The notes: generated from the letters alone by a model not told the origin. DNA of 58,178 bases from an uncultured Oscillospiraceae bacterium (GCA_934667095.1 CAKULE010000017.1:1-58178), one strand, 5' to 3'; positions 32,633 through 42,577 are shown, counted from the first letter of the stretch. A program made the numbers and translations.

Positions 32633-33709
32633 ATGAAGCAGATCATCTGTCTCTCCCATCTGCCGTGGCAGCCCCGGCCCACCCGGAGCCAGCAGCTGTT
32701 CGCCCGCATGGGCGACACACAGGTCCTGTTTTTCGAGCCCGCGCCTCCCCGGGGCACGCCCATGCCCGAGCAGGGGCGCAGGGTGCGCGCCCACATCACG
32801 GTGTACACCCTGCCGGCACGGCCCGACGTCCCCGGCCCGGAGCTGCGCCGGCGGCGGGCGCTGGCCCGGTGCGCCGACTTCATTCAGGAGACCGCACGGC
32901 GGCACCGCTTCCACGCCCCGGTACTGTGGTGCACCGCGCCGGAGCAGGTCCTGCTGGCCCGGCGGGTAGAGCTGGGTGGGCTGGTATACGACTGCGCCCG
33001 GGAGTGGGGCGAGGAGTTTCTGGAGGATGAGAGCGAGCTGGTGGCCCGGGCGGACGTTACCTTCGCGGCCTCCCCGGGGCTGGCGGAGCGGCTGTCCCCC
33101 TGCGGCGACAACATCGCCCTGCTGCCCAACGGGGTGAACCCGCTGATGTTCTCCCGGGGGGAGCTGGCCCCGCCGGAGGCGCTGGCCGGTCTGGCCGGGC
33201 AGACGGTGCTGGGCCGGCTGGGCGATGTGGACAGCCGGGTGGACCTCTCCCCGCTGATCACCGCGGCCCTGCGCCGGTCCGAGTGGACCTTCCTGCTGCT
33301 GGGCCGGGTGACCAAGCCCGCGGCCAAAGCGCTGGCCCCCTACCGCAATATCCTGCTGGCCGGGCCGGTGAGCGCCGTGGAAGTGCCCGACTGCCTGAGC
33401 GTGTGCCGGGTGCTGTTCGACCTGAACCGCTCCGACCGGCTGGGGAGCGACATCGTCCCCGCCCACCTCTACGAATATCTGGCCACCGGCCTGCCCATCG
33501 TCACCATGGCCGCCCCGGACGGACCCGAGCCCTTCCCTGAGCTGGTGTACACCGCCTATGACGGCACGGGCTTTCTCCGCCGGTGTCAGGCCGCCCTGAA
33601 GGAGGACGCCGCGCTGGCTCCCCGGCGAAAGGAGCTGGCGGCCCAGTCCGCGTGGGCCCTGCGGGCCGCGGAGGTGGAGCGTATTCTGGAGTCTACCGGG
33701 CTGTTTTGA
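32633..33709 (+). CDS. Glycosyltransferase, GT-B fold
   Basis: A 358-residue cytosolic protein. It begins ICLSHLPWQPRPTRSQQL and includes VYDCAREWGEEF, ASPGLAERL, LLPNGVNPLMF and the C-terminal PAHLYEYLATGLPIVT, which resembles GT1/GT4 family sugar-nucleotide sites. The donor and acceptor are unknown. Similar proteins lie in wall- and capsule-polymer loci. It is co-transcribed with the GT4-CsaB gene (nine-base gap), so it probably works on the same envelope polymer. Confidence 0.8.
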   Translation: MKQIICLSHLPWQPRPTRSQQLFARMGDTQVLFFEPAPPRGTPMPEQGRRVRAHITVYTLPARPDVPGPELRRRRALARCADFIQETARRHRFHAPVLWCTAPEQVLLARRVELGGLVYDCAREWGEEFLEDESELVARADVTFAASPGLAERLSPCGDNIALLPNGVNPLMFSRGELAPPEALAGLAGQTVLGRLGDVDSRVDLSPLITAALRRSEWTFLLLGRVTKPAAKALAPYRNILLAGPVSAVEVPDCLSVCRVLFDLNRSDRLGSDIVPAHLYEYLATGLPIVTMAAPDGPEPFPELVYTAYDGTGFLRRCQAALKEDAALAPRRKELAAQSAWALRAAEVERILESTGLF

Positions 33710-33713
33710 GCGC

Positions 33714-33750
33714 AAAAAAGACCCTGACGCGATGCGTCAGGGTCTTTTTG
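33714..33750. terminator. Bidirectional terminator
   Basis: AAAAAGACCCTGACGC and GCGTCAGGGTCTTTTT pair across GAT. It serves the glycosyltransferase gene and the convergent cls. Confidence 0.92.
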
Positions 33751-33754
33751 TGTG

Positions 33755-35305
33755 TTATAGCAGCGGGGCCAGCACCCGCAGGACCGCCCGCAGGGCCCGG
33801 CGGTACCAGGGGACCTTCATGCAGTCCTCCAGCGTGACTTCAAGGCTCTTCTCCTGCGTGTCCAGAAAATCATCCCGGATGTCGGCCACAGAGGGGGTCT
33901 CATACAGAAGAACGCCGTTCTCAAAATGGAGGAACATGCTGCGGTAGTCCATGTTCACCGTGCCCACAGTGGCGTAGCGGTCGTCCGCCACCATATTCTT
34001 GCTGTGGATGAAGCCGGGGGCGTACTCGAAAATGCGCACACCGGCCTCCAGCAGCTCCCGGTAGTGAGCGCGGGTCACCTCGAATACGGTCTTCTTGTCC
34101 GGGATATGGGGGGTAATGATGCGTACATCCACACCGGCCTTGGCCGCCGCAGTGAGGGCCACCGTCATGGAATAGTCGATGACCAGATAGGGCGTGGTGA
34201 TATAGACATACCGCTTGGCCCGGTTGATGAGGTTCAGGTAGACGGTGAGACCCACGGGCTCCTTATCCAGCGGACAGTCGTGATAGGGCTGGACGTAGCC
34301 CAGCTGAAGGTCCGCTGAGGCGGGAGCGGGCCGCTCGGGCACGGTCTGCTCCGTCTCGTTGGTCTCGAAGTCCCACATGGAGAGGAAGGAGGCCGTCATG
34401 GACCAGACCGCATCCCCCTCCAGCCGGATGGCGGAGTCCTTCCAGTGGCCGAAGCGCTCCTTGGCGTTGATATATTCGTCCGCCATATTGATGCCGCCGG
34501 TGAAGGCCACCCGGCCGTCCACGATCATGTACTTCCGGTGGTCCCGGTTGTTCTGCCGCAGGGAGAGCACAGGCACCAGCCGGTTGAAGGCTCGGCAGTG
34601 GATACCCATGGCCTCCAGCCGGGCTGGGTAGTCGGAGGGCAGAGTAAAGATGGAGCCAATGTCGTCATAGACGACCCGGATCTCCACCCCCTCGGCGGCC
34701 TTCTCCTTCAGCACCTCCAGCACAGAGTTCCAGAGGATGCCCTCTTCGATGATGAAGTACTCGATATAGATGAAGTGCTCCGCGCTGCGGAGGGCGGCGA
34801 GGATATCATCATAGCAGAGATCGCCCAGCGGGTAGTAGCGGGTAACGGTGTTGGCATACACCGGGCAGGCGGCGGATGCCTCCAAGTAGTGGGCCATACG
34901 GCCGGCATCCGGGCCCACCAGCGCCTCCAGCGCGCTGGCGCGGCCGCAGTCCGCGTCCAGCCAGCGCTTCATGGTGCGCTCCATATTGCCCAGCCGGCGC
35001 TGGTTATACCGGGACAGGTGGTTGCCGCCCAGCAATACATAGGCCACCGCGCCGAAGGGCCGCAGAGCCAACACGATGATGATCCAGCCTATCTTATAGC
35101 CCGGGTTGCTGTTGTTGCCCACGATCCACAGCACCGCCGCCACAGACAGCAGCGTCAGCAGTGAGGTGACGATAGTGTAGTAGATGGTGCCTGACAGAGC
35201 GGTGAAGATCACCACATAGGCCGCGATCTGCAGGCCCAGCAGCACGGCGATGACCCCGAAGCGGTGAAAGAGGATCTTGCCGATCTTTCCTAAAAATTTA
35301 TACAT
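33755..35305 (-). CDS. cls: Cardiolipin synthase
   Basis: It joins two phosphatidylglycerol molecules into cardiolipin at the membrane. The 516-residue phospholipase-D-type protein has two or three N-terminal membrane segments and two HKD motifs: HRKYMIVDGRVAFTGG and HSKNMVADDRYATVGT. It starts ten bases after the dnaE stop and is the last gene of the murB-to-cls run. The C-terminal SLEVTLEDC...PWYRRALRAVLR ending is usual for the family. Confidence 0.94.
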   Translation of the reverse strand: MYKFLGKIGKILFHRFGVIAVLLGLQIAAYVVIFTALSGTIYYTIVTSLLTLLSVAAVLWIVGNNSNPGYKIGWIIIVLALRPFGAVAYVLLGGNHLSRYNQRRLGNMERTMKRWLDADCGRASALEALVGPDAGRMAHYLEASAACPVYANTVTRYYPLGDLCYDDILAALRSAEHFIYIEYFIIEEGILWNSVLEVLKEKAAEGVEIRVVYDDIGSIFTLPSDYPARLEAMGIHCRAFNRLVPVLSLRQNNRDHRKYMIVDGRVAFTGGINMADEYINAKERFGHWKDSAIRLEGDAVWSMTASFLSMWDFETNETEQTVPERPAPASADLQLGYVQPYHDCPLDKEPVGLTVYLNLINRAKRYVYITTPYLVIDYSMTVALTAAAKAGVDVRIITPHIPDKKTVFEVTRAHYRELLEAGVRIFEYAPGFIHSKNMVADDRYATVGTVNMDYRSMFLHFENGVLLYETPSVADIRDDFLDTQEKSLEVTLEDCMKVPWYRRALRAVLRVLAPLL

Positions 35306-35315
35306 AGCGTTCCCC

Positions 35316-38300
35316 CTATCTCAGTGCCACGCTGGCCTCGCCCAAGGTCTCCCGGAGCTCCGCCAGAAGGGCGTCGTGAATGAGGCAGCCGGTCTGGAGC
35401 TTGAGCTTTTTCCCGCTGTCCGCCAGGTAGACGATGGCGGCGTCCCGGCCCGGGAACATGTCCAGCAGCTTCTTCAGCCAGTCGAAGGCGGCGCCGCCGT
35501 TCTCCAGCTTGATCCAGAGGGTGCGGGGCGTGTCGGTCTTCTCCCTCTCCCCCGCCGCAGGCCGGGCGGGAATGGCGCCGTCCAGTGGGGCGACGCGATC
35601 CACCATCAGCTGGGGCTCTTTCTCGTCCCGGATGGACACCCGGCCGGTGACCGCCACGGGTCGGCCGGCCTTCAGGCAGGCCCCACTCTCCGACAGGGTG
35701 CGGGAGAAGACCATCAGCTCCATGGAGCCGGTGGCGTCCTCGATGTTCACGTAGGCCATGAGTGAATTGTTCTTGGTGGTCTTGGTGCGGACGGTGGCGA
35801 TGATGCCGGCGATGGTCACTCTCTGGCCGTCGCCGAAGCGGGGCTCCCCCTCGCCGTCGGCATCCGCCAGTATGGAGGCAATGGGCACCGCCCGGACTGC
35901 CCGGGCCTGCTGCCGGTACTCGTCCATGGGATGGCCGGAGAGGTAGAGACCCGTGGTCTCCTTCTCCATAGCCATAAGCTCTCCCTTGGCAAACTCCGGC
36001 AGGTTGGGCAGGTCCATGGTGATCACGCTTCCATGACTGTCCTCCCCACCGCCGCCGAAGAGGTCCAGCTGGCCCTCCAGCTTCTCCCGGCGGTCCCGGG
36101 CGATGGAGTCCATCACCTGCTCGTACACCGCCAGCAGCTGACTGCGGCAGTAGCCCATGCTGTCGAAGGAGCCGGAGCGGATCAGGCTGTCCAGCACCCG
36201 CTTGTTCAGGTCGCTGTCGTACATCCGCTGGCAGAAGTCGGGGAAAGTAGTAAAGGGCCCGCCCTTTTCACGCTCTGCGATCAGGGCGTTGACGAAGCTG
36301 CGGCCCACCCCCTTCAGGGCGGCGAGGCCGAAGCGGATATTGGGCCCGGAAACGGTGAAGGTGGGGCCGGACTCGTTCACGTCCGGAGGCAGAAGGGCGA
36401 TGCCGTTCTCCCGGCACTCGGCGATATACTCCGCCACCTTCTCCTGAGAGTCCAGCACGGAGGTGAGCAGGGCGGCCATATACTCCCGGGTGTGGCGGCA
36501 CTTGAACCACGCCGTCTGATAAGCCACCACAGCGTAAGCCACGGCGTGGGCCTTGTTGAAGGCATAGCTGGCAAAGTCATAGATCTCGTCGTAGATGGAC
36601 TGAGCCACGTCCTCGGGGATGCCATTGGCGGCACAGCCCCTGATGTTCCGGGCAGGGTCTCCGTGGAGGAAGGCGCCCCGCTCCCGCTCGATGTCCTTGA
36701 CCTTTTTCTTGGACATGGCCCGGCGGACCATGTCCGCCTGCCCCAGAGAGTACCCCGCCAGACGGCGGAAGATCTCGATGACCTGCTCCTGATAGACGAT
36801 GCAGCCATAGGTGACGGAGAGGATGGGCTCCAGCAGAGGGTGCTTGTAGCGGATCTTGCCCGGGTCCTGCGCGCAGGCGATGAACTTGGGGATGGAGTCC
36901 ATGGGGCCGGGACGGTAAAGGGCGATGATGGCGGTGATGTCCTCGATGGATTTGGGCTTCAGCCCCACGCACACGCCGGTCATGCCGGCGGACTCCATCT
37001 GGAACACGCCGGAGGTGCGCCCCTCGCAGAGCATTCTGTACACCTCCGGGTCGTCCTCCGGGATCTGGTCCAGCTGAAAATCCGGCTCCTGCCGGCGCAC
37101 CATCTGGACTGCGTCGTCCAGAATGGTCAGGTTGCGCAGGCCGAGGAAGTCCATCTTCAGCAGGCCCAGCTCCTCCAGCGTGGTCATGATATACTGGGTG
37201 ACGGGCTGGCCGTCGTTGGTGGCAAGGGGGACGTACTCATACACCGGGCGCTTGGTGATGACTACGCCGGCGGCGTGGGTGGAGGTGTTGCGGGGCATGC
37301 CCTCCAGCCGGCGGGCCATGTCCACCAGCCGCTTCACCTTTTCGTCCCCGTTGTAGAGGTCGGCAAAACCCTTGGACACCTCCAGCGCCTTGTCCAGCGT
37401 CATATCCAGAGAGAAGGGCACCTGCTTGGCGATGGCGTCCACCTCGGCATAGGGCAGGTTCATCACCCGGCCCACATCCCGGATGGCGGCCTTGGCCTTC
37501 ATAGTGCCGAAGGTGACAATCTGGGCCACGTGGTCTGGGCCGTACTTCCGGGCCACGTAGTCAATGACCTCCTGACGGCGGCGGATACAGAAGTCGATGT
37601 CAATATCGGGCATGGTCACCCGCTCAGGATTCAGGAAGCGCTCAAAATAGAGGCTGTACTTCATGGGGTCGATGTTGGTGATATTCAGGCAATAGGCCAC
37701 CATGGACCCCGCCCCCGAGCCGCGGCCCGGGCCCACGGGGATGCCCTGACGCTTGGCGTAGCCAATGAAGTCGGACACGATGAGGAAGTAGTCCACAAAG
37801 CCCATCTGCTCGATCACGCCGATCTCATACTCCAGCTGCTTCCGGTAGTCCTCCGGCTGCCGGGAATAGCGCCAGGCGAACCCCTCACGGCAGAGATGCT
37901 CGAAATAGGCCGCCGCGTCGGTCCAGCCGTCGGGCAGTCTAAATTCCGGCAGGTGGTAGTGGCCGAACTCGAACTCCACATTGCAGCGTTCGGCGATCTT
38001 TACGGTGTTCTCCAGCGCCTCCGGGCAGGCGGGGAACAGCTCCCGCATCTCCTCCTCGCTCTTGAGGTAGAACTCGCTGGTGGAGAACCGCATGCGGTTC
38101 TCGTCCTCCAGCAGCTTGCCCGTCTGGATGCAGAGAAGGGTGTCCTGCATGGCAGAGTCCGCCCGGGTGAGATAGTGTGCATCGTTGGTGCAGACCAGCG
38201 GGATGCTGGTCTCCTCGTGGAGGCGGAGGATGCCGGCGTTGACAGTCTGCTGCTCCGGAATGTGGTGGTCCTGCAGCTCCAGATAGTAGTTATCCGGGCC

Positions 38301-38795
38301 GAAGAGGTCCCGCATTTCCAGTGCGTGGGCCTTGGCCTTGTCGTAGCTGCCCTGAAGGATCAGCCGGGGGATTTCCCCCGCCAGACAGGCGGACAGGGCA
38401 ATGAGGCCCTCGCTGTGGGCCCGCAGCAGGTCCATATCGATGCGGGGCTTGATGTAGAAGCCCTCGGTATAAGCCATGGACACCATGTAGGACAGGTTGC
38501 GGTAGCCCGTTTCGTCCCGGCAGAGGAGCACCAGATGGCGGGCCTCTGCGTCCAGCTCGTGGACACGGTCAAAGCGGGTGCGCGGGGCCACATAGACCTC
38601 GCAGCCGATGATGGGCTTGATCCCCTCGGCCTTGCAGGCCCGGTAGAAGTCGATGACGCCGAACATGACGCCGTGGTCCGTAATGGCCACCGCGTCCTGT
38701 CCAAGGGCCTTGGCCTGCCTGGCCAGCTCCTTGATGCGGCAGGCACCGTCCAGCAGGGAGAACTCCGTATGCACGTGCAGATGGGTAAAGGCCAT
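35316..38795 (-). CDS. dnaE: DNA polymerase III alpha subunit (DnaE type)
   Basis: A replicative polymerase of 1159 residues, normal length for the DnaE1/DnaE3 group. The N-terminal PHP domain begins THLHVHTEFSLLDGACRI. The catalytic Asp motif is MPDIDIDFCIRRR, with GPGRGSGAGSMVAYCL before it. A late OB-fold is RVTIAGIIATVRTKTTKNN. In Firmicutes a PolC polymerase usually works alongside; it is not in this window. AAAGGAGG precedes the ATG. It lies between whiA and cls. Confidence 0.97.
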   Translation of the reverse strand: MAFTHLHVHTEFSLLDGACRIKELARQAKALGQDAVAITDHGVMFGVIDFYRACKAEGIKPIIGCEVYVAPRTRFDRVHELDAEARHLVLLCRDETGYRNLSYMVSMAYTEGFYIKPRIDMDLLRAHSEGLIALSACLAGEIPRLILQGSYDKAKAHALEMRDLFGPDNYYLELQDHHIPEQQTVNAGILRLHEETSIPLVCTNDAHYLTRADSAMQDTLLCIQTGKLLEDENRMRFSTSEFYLKSEEEMRELFPACPEALENTVKIAERCNVEFEFGHYHLPEFRLPDGWTDAAAYFEHLCREGFAWRYSRQPEDYRKQLEYEIGVIEQMGFVDYFLIVSDFIGYAKRQGIPVGPGRGSGAGSMVAYCLNITNIDPMKYSLYFERFLNPERVTMPDIDIDFCIRRRQEVIDYVARKYGPDHVAQIVTFGTMKAKAAIRDVGRVMNLPYAEVDAIAKQVPFSLDMTLDKALEVSKGFADLYNGDEKVKRLVDMARRLEGMPRNTSTHAAGVVITKRPVYEYVPLATNDGQPVTQYIMTTLEELGLLKMDFLGLRNLTILDDAVQMVRRQEPDFQLDQIPEDDPEVYRMLCEGRTSGVFQMESAGMTGVCVGLKPKSIEDITAIIALYRPGPMDSIPKFIACAQDPGKIRYKHPLLEPILSVTYGCIVYQEQVIEIFRRLAGYSLGQADMVRRAMSKKKVKDIERERGAFLHGDPARNIRGCAANGIPEDVAQSIYDEIYDFASYAFNKAHAVAYAVVAYQTAWFKCRHTREYMAALLTSVLDSQEKVAEYIAECRENGIALLPPDVNESGPTFTVSGPNIRFGLAALKGVGRSFVNALIAEREKGGPFTTFPDFCQRMYDSDLNKRVLDSLIRSGSFDSMGYCRSQLLAVYEQVMDSIARDRREKLEGQLDLFGGGGEDSHGSVITMDLPNLPEFAKGELMAMEKETTGLYLSGHPMDEYRQQARAVRAVPIASILADADGEGEPRFGDGQRVTIAGIIATVRTKTTKNNSLMAYVNIEDATGSMELMVFSRTLSESGACLKAGRPVAVTGRVSIRDEKEPQLMVDRVAPLDGAIPARPAAGEREKTDTPRTLWIKLENGGAAFDWLKKLLDMFPGRDAAIVYLADSGKKLKLQTGCLIHDALLAELRETLGEASVALR

Positions 38796-38832
38796 GGGCT
38801 TTCCCCCTCCTTTCTCTCTATGTATCGGCCGG

Positions 38833-39726
38833 TCAGCCCTTTGCCAACTCCATCAGCTTGCGCAGACGGTGGTTCAGGGCGGATTTGGTCACCGGCGGGT
38901 CGCACAGCTGGGCCAGCTGGGCCAGCGTGAGCTCCGGGTTTTCCACGCGGAGCCGGGCGGCCTCCCGCAGCTTTTCCGGCTGGGCGGCCAGCACGCCGCT
39001 TTCCTCCAGCCGGCGGATGGCCTCCACCTGGGCCTGAGAGGCCGCCACCAGCTTGTCCAGATTGGCGGCGTCGCAGTTCACCCGGCGGTTGACGCTGCCC
39101 CGCAGGTCCCGCTCCAGCTTGGCGGTCATCATCTCCATGGCGGACAGGGGTGCGCCGATGGAAGTGAGGAGGTCCTCGATGTGCTCGCTCTGCTTGAAAT
39201 AGGTAATGTAGTTGCCCTTTCGGACAGTCTCCTTGGGCTCGAATCCCGCCTCCCGCATGAGGGCGGGCACCTCCCGGCCCACGTAGAAGTGGGAGGTGGC
39301 CAGCTCCAGATGGTAGCTCTTCAGCGGGTCGGTCACCGAGCCGCCGGCCAGAAAGGCCCCCCGGAGGAAGGCGGTGCGGCAGTGCTCCTCCTCCAGATGG
39401 GCGAAGTTCACGTGGAGGGATACGCCGGGGGCACGCTCCAGCCCGAAGGCATCGAAGACGGTCTGGAGCTTCTCCGGGTCCTCCAGCAAGAAGGTGCCCT
39501 TGCCCTCCGCCTCGCCGGGCGTGCGGTCGAAGGCCACCCGGAACGCCTTGCGGAAGAGCACCGGCAGGCGCTCCTTCAGCTGGGGCGACTCCGTGACGAT
39601 GCGCACCTGCTCCGCCTGAAAGGTGTTGCAGTACAGCAGGATACCGTAAGCCTCGGCCTGCGCGCAGCAGCGGCGGCTCACCGGCTGGCGGCAGAGCTCC
39701 TGTTTTACATTGGCGGAAAAACTCAT
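38833..39726 (-). CDS. whiA: Sporulation/division regulator WhiA
   Basis: A DNA-binding protein of 297 residues, widespread in Gram-positives, linked to cell division and chromosome segregation. The N-terminal part is the degenerate LAGLIDADG fold (RTAFLRGAFLAGGSVTDP), and the C-terminal part is a helix-turn-helix (LTLAQLAQLCDPPVTKSALNHRL). It is the third gene of the conserved rapZ-yvcK-whiA cluster. GGAGG lies upstream of ATG 39726. Confidence 0.95.
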   Translation of the reverse strand: MSFSANVKQELCRQPVSRRCCAQAEAYGILLYCNTFQAEQVRIVTESPQLKERLPVLFRKAFRVAFDRTPGEAEGKGTFLLEDPEKLQTVFDAFGLERAPGVSLHVNFAHLEEEHCRTAFLRGAFLAGGSVTDPLKSYHLELATSHFYVGREVPALMREAGFEPKETVRKGNYITYFKQSEHIEDLLTSIGAPLSAMEMMTAKLERDLRGSVNRRVNCDAANLDKLVAASQAQVEAIRRLEESGVLAAQPEKLREAARLRVENPELTLAQLAQLCDPPVTKSALNHRLRKLMELAKG

Positions 39727-39772
39727 GGGTGAGACCTCCGTTGGGGATATTATGGCCGCCGGGGCGGCTGAA

Positions 39773-40765
39773 TCAGAAGATGCGGGTGTCCGCCCGCTGG
39801 TGGTAGAGCTCCAGCACGGCCTTGGTCACCAGCACACCGGAGTGGCGGGCGTAGTCCGCCCCCTCGTCCATCAGCGGGCGCAGGACCACCTCGGCTCCAA
39901 GGGCCTCCACCGCACGGCGGTCCACCTGAAGGGGCTCCGCATCCTCCCGGGAGTAGCGCTCCCGCAGGGCGCGGCTGGGCTGGGTGCTGTTGCACAGGCA
40001 GATATCCACCAGACCGGGGCCGCCGTGCTCCAGCAGGGCCGCAAGATGGTCCGCGGCGGTCATGCCCTCGGTCTCGCCGTCCTGCGTCATGATGTTGCAG
40101 ATATAAATTTTCAGGGCCTTGCTGTTGTGGATGGCGTCGGCAATGCCCTCCACCAGCAGGTTGGGGATCACGCTGGTATACAGGCTGCCGGGGCCCAGCA
40201 GGACGATGTCAGCCTGACGGATGGCCTCCAGCGCGGCGGGGAGGGCCGGAGGGCTCTCCGGCAGGAGCCGCACATGGTGGATGCGGCAGTTCTGGGCCTT
40301 CTTGAACTGGAAAATGCGGGACTCACCGCAGACGCTGGTGCCGTTTTCAAAGCTGGCCTCCAGCTGGACGTTGGCGTTGGTCACGGGCAGGATGCGGCCG
40401 GTGATGGCCAGCACCTTGCTCATGCGCGCCACCGCCTGCTCGAAGGAGTCGGAGATGCCGTCCAGCGCCGCCAGCAACAGATTGCCGAAGGCCTGCCCTG
40501 CCAGCCGCCCCTCCGGGAAGCGGTAGGACAGCAGCTGCTGCATCAGGGTCTCGGTGTCGGCCAGTGCCTCCATGCAGTTGCGGATGTCGCCGGGGGGCGG
40601 CATGCCCAGATCCCGGCGCAGCACGCCGGAGCCGCCGCCGTCGTCCGCCACGGTGACGATGGCAGTGATATTTTCCGTATACAGCTTCAGCCCACGCAGG
40701 ATGGCGGACAGGCCGTTGCCTCCGCCCAGCGCCACGATGGACGGGCCGCTTCGCTCCTCCATCAT
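39773..40765 (-). CDS. yvcK: YvcK/CofD-like protein
   Basis: Bacillus YvcK is needed for growth on gluconeogenic carbon and for normal wall synthesis, and binds UDP-GlcNAc. The 330-residue protein shows the family run IVALGGGNGLSAILRGL, VADDGGGSGVLRRDLGMPPPGDIRNC and LLGPGSLYTSVIPNLL. It starts two bases after the rapZ stop, so coupling is likely. ATG 40762 is an alternative start one codon downstream. Confidence 0.95.
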   Translation of the reverse strand: MMEERSGPSIVALGGGNGLSAILRGLKLYTENITAIVTVADDGGGSGVLRRDLGMPPPGDIRNCMEALADTETLMQQLLSYRFPEGRLAGQAFGNLLLAALDGISDSFEQAVARMSKVLAITGRILPVTNANVQLEASFENGTSVCGESRIFQFKKAQNCRIHHVRLLPESPPALPAALEAIRQADIVLLGPGSLYTSVIPNLLVEGIADAIHNSKALKIYICNIMTQDGETEGMTAADHLAALLEHGGPGLVDICLCNSTQPSRALRERYSREDAEPLQVDRRAVEALGAEVVLRPLMDEGADYARHSGVLVTKAVLELYHQRADTRIF

Positions 40766-40767
40766 GG

Positions 40768-41631
40768 TCAGGCCCTCGTCATATCGCGGTGGGTCTCACT
40801 GACGTGATAGCCCAGACTGCGGATGTACTCGGCCAGGGCGTGGGTCACCGCCACCGAGCGGTGGCGGCCGCCGGTGCAGCCCACGGCGATGATGAGGGTG
40901 CTCTTGCCCTCCTCCCGGTAGTTGGGCAGCAGGAAGGCGATGAGGTCCTCCAGCTTCTCCAGAAATTCCGCCGTCTGCCGGGAGTCGAACACGTAGTCCC
41001 GCACGCCGGGCTCCAGCCCGGTCTGATTGCGGAGCTCATCTACATAGAAGGGGTTGGGGAGAAAGCGCACATCGAAGACCAGATCGGCCTCCGCGGGCAG
41101 GCCGTACTTGAAGCCGAAGGAGGTGACCGACACTGCCAGCTCCCCCTTCTTCTTCCCCGCCGGCAGCAGCAGATCCATCACCTGGTCCCGCAGCTTCTTG
41201 GAGGGCATGTCGGTGGTGGTGATGATGTACGACGCCCGCTGGCGCACGGGCTCCATGGCGCGGCGCTCCTGCTCCACCGCCTCGGACAGGGTGATGCCGT
41301 CCCGCATGAGGGGGTGGGAGCGGCGGGTCTCTTTATAGCGCTTGATGATGGTGTCGGTATCGGCTTCGACAAAGACAATCTTGTAGTCGAACAGCATCTC
41401 GTGGAGAGTATCCAGCGCCTGAAACAGACCGGAGAAGTCCTTGCCGCCCCGGATGTCGCACACCATGGCCACCTGCTCGTAGGCGCCGGCGCCAGCCAGA
41501 CACATCTCGGCAAACTTGGGGATCAGCACCGGCGGCAGATTGTCCACACAGAAAAAGCCGCTGTCCTCCAGAATGGACATGACGGTGGACTTGCCCGCCC
41601 CGGACAGGCCCGAAACAATGAGAAATTCCAT
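40768..41631 (-). CDS. rapZ: RNase adapter/nucleotide-binding protein RapZ
   Basis: A P-loop protein of 287 residues (YvcJ in Bacillus). Walker A is GLSGAGKST at the N-terminus, followed by VFVEADTDTIIKRYKETRR and the C-terminal IAVGCTGGRHRSVAVTHALAEYI. In E. coli RapZ steers RNase E onto a small RNA and binds GlcN6P; the role in Gram-positives differs and is less clear. It is the first of the rapZ-yvcK-whiA cluster, after murB. Confidence 0.95.
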   Translation of the reverse strand: MEFLIVSGLSGAGKSTVMSILEDSGFFCVDNLPPVLIPKFAEMCLAGAGAYEQVAMVCDIRGGKDFSGLFQALDTLHEMLFDYKIVFVEADTDTIIKRYKETRRSHPLMRDGITLSEAVEQERRAMEPVRQRASYIITTTDMPSKKLRDQVMDLLLPAGKKKGELAVSVTSFGFKYGLPAEADLVFDVRFLPNPFYVDELRNQTGLEPGVRDYVFDSRQTAEFLEKLEDLIAFLLPNYREEGKSTLIIAVGCTGGRHRSVAVTHALAEYIRSLGYHVSETHRDMTRA

Positions 41632-41647
41632 AGGCGGCTCCTTTCGT

Positions 41648-42577
41648 TCAATGCAGATATTTGATCTCCGGTTCCAGCTCCACGCCGGTCTCGCTCAGGA
41701 CACGCGTCCGCACCTGATCTATCAGGGCCAGCACGTCGGCGCAGGTTGCGCCCCCCCGGTTGATGATGAACCCGGCGTGCTTCTCCGACACCTGCGCCCC
41801 CCCCACTGTCAGGCCCTTCAGACCGCACTGGTCGATGAGGGCGGCGGCGAAGTGGCCCTCCGGCCGCTTGAAGGCCGACCCGGCGCTGGGGTACTCCAGC
41901 GGCTGCTTCTCCCGGCGGCGGGCCGCCAGATCCTCCATCCGGGCCTTGATGGCCTCCGGCTCGCCGGGAGTGACCCGGAAATCGGCCTCCACAATGAGGT
42001 AGTCCCCGTCGGAAAAAACACTGCGGCGGTAGCCCATGGCGCAGTCGGCGGCGGAGAGGACCAGCCGCTCCCCCGTCAGGGTCAGGGCGGTGACCGAATC
42101 CAGCACCTGAGACAGCTCGCCGCCGTAGGCCCCAGCGTTCATGGTAAGGCCGCCGCCCACGCTGCCGGGGATGCCCTGGGCGAACTCCAGCCCCGTGAGA
42201 ACATTGGCCCAGGCCGCCCGGGCCAGATTGGCCAGGGACAGCCCCGCCCCCGCCCGGATGAGGCCCTCCTCCGGCAGGCAGGCCGTGTTCAGCGGCGCCG
42301 CCCCCAAGGCCCCGGCGGGCTTGATGAGAAAGCGGTCCACCCCGGCGTCATCCACCAGCAGGTCGGTACCGTTGCCGAGGAAAAAGGGCCTGACCCCCAG
42401 CTCCGCCGCCGTGCGCAGAGCCAGCGCAGCCTCCTCCGCCGACCGGGGCAGGGCCATCAGCGCCGCGGGGCCGCCGATACGGAAGGAGGTGTGGGCAGAC
42501 ATGGGCTCATCCCGGCGCAGCTCCAGCGCCGGGCATATCTCATTCAGCGTTTGGCAAAGGCGTTCCAGTTCCTTCAT
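41648..42577 (-). CDS. murB: UDP-N-acetylenolpyruvoylglucosamine reductase
   Basis: It reduces UDP-GlcNAc-enolpyruvate to UDP-MurNAc with NADPH and FAD, an early cytosolic step of peptidoglycan synthesis. The 309-residue protein is the Gram-positive type. Motifs: HTSFRIGGPAALMALP, FFLGNGTDLLV, FAQGIPGSVGGGLTMNAGAYGGE, the catalytic Ser in YPSAGSAFKRPEG and the final Glu region. GGGAGGGG lies before the ATG. It leads the murB-rapZ-yvcK-whiA-dnaE-cls run; murB-rapZ adjacency is common. Confidence 0.96.
   Translation of the reverse strand: MKELERLCQTLNEICPALELRRDEPMSAHTSFRIGGPAALMALPRSAEEAALALRTAAELGVRPFFLGNGTDLLVDDAGVDRFLIKPAGALGAAPLNTACLPEEGLIRAGAGLSLANLARAAWANVLTGLEFAQGIPGSVGGGLTMNAGAYGGELSQVLDSVTALTLTGERLVLSAADCAMGYRRSVFSDGDYLIVEADFRVTPGEPEAIKARMEDLAARRREKQPLEYPSAGSAFKRPEGHFAAALIDQCGLKGLTVGGAQVSEKHAGFIINRGGATCADVLALIDQVRTRVLSETGVELEPEIKYLH

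Noticed and set aside
35931..38930. Open frame of 999 codons on the plus strand opposite dnaE
   Set aside because: Mirror of dnaE codon use; no motif and no ribosome site.
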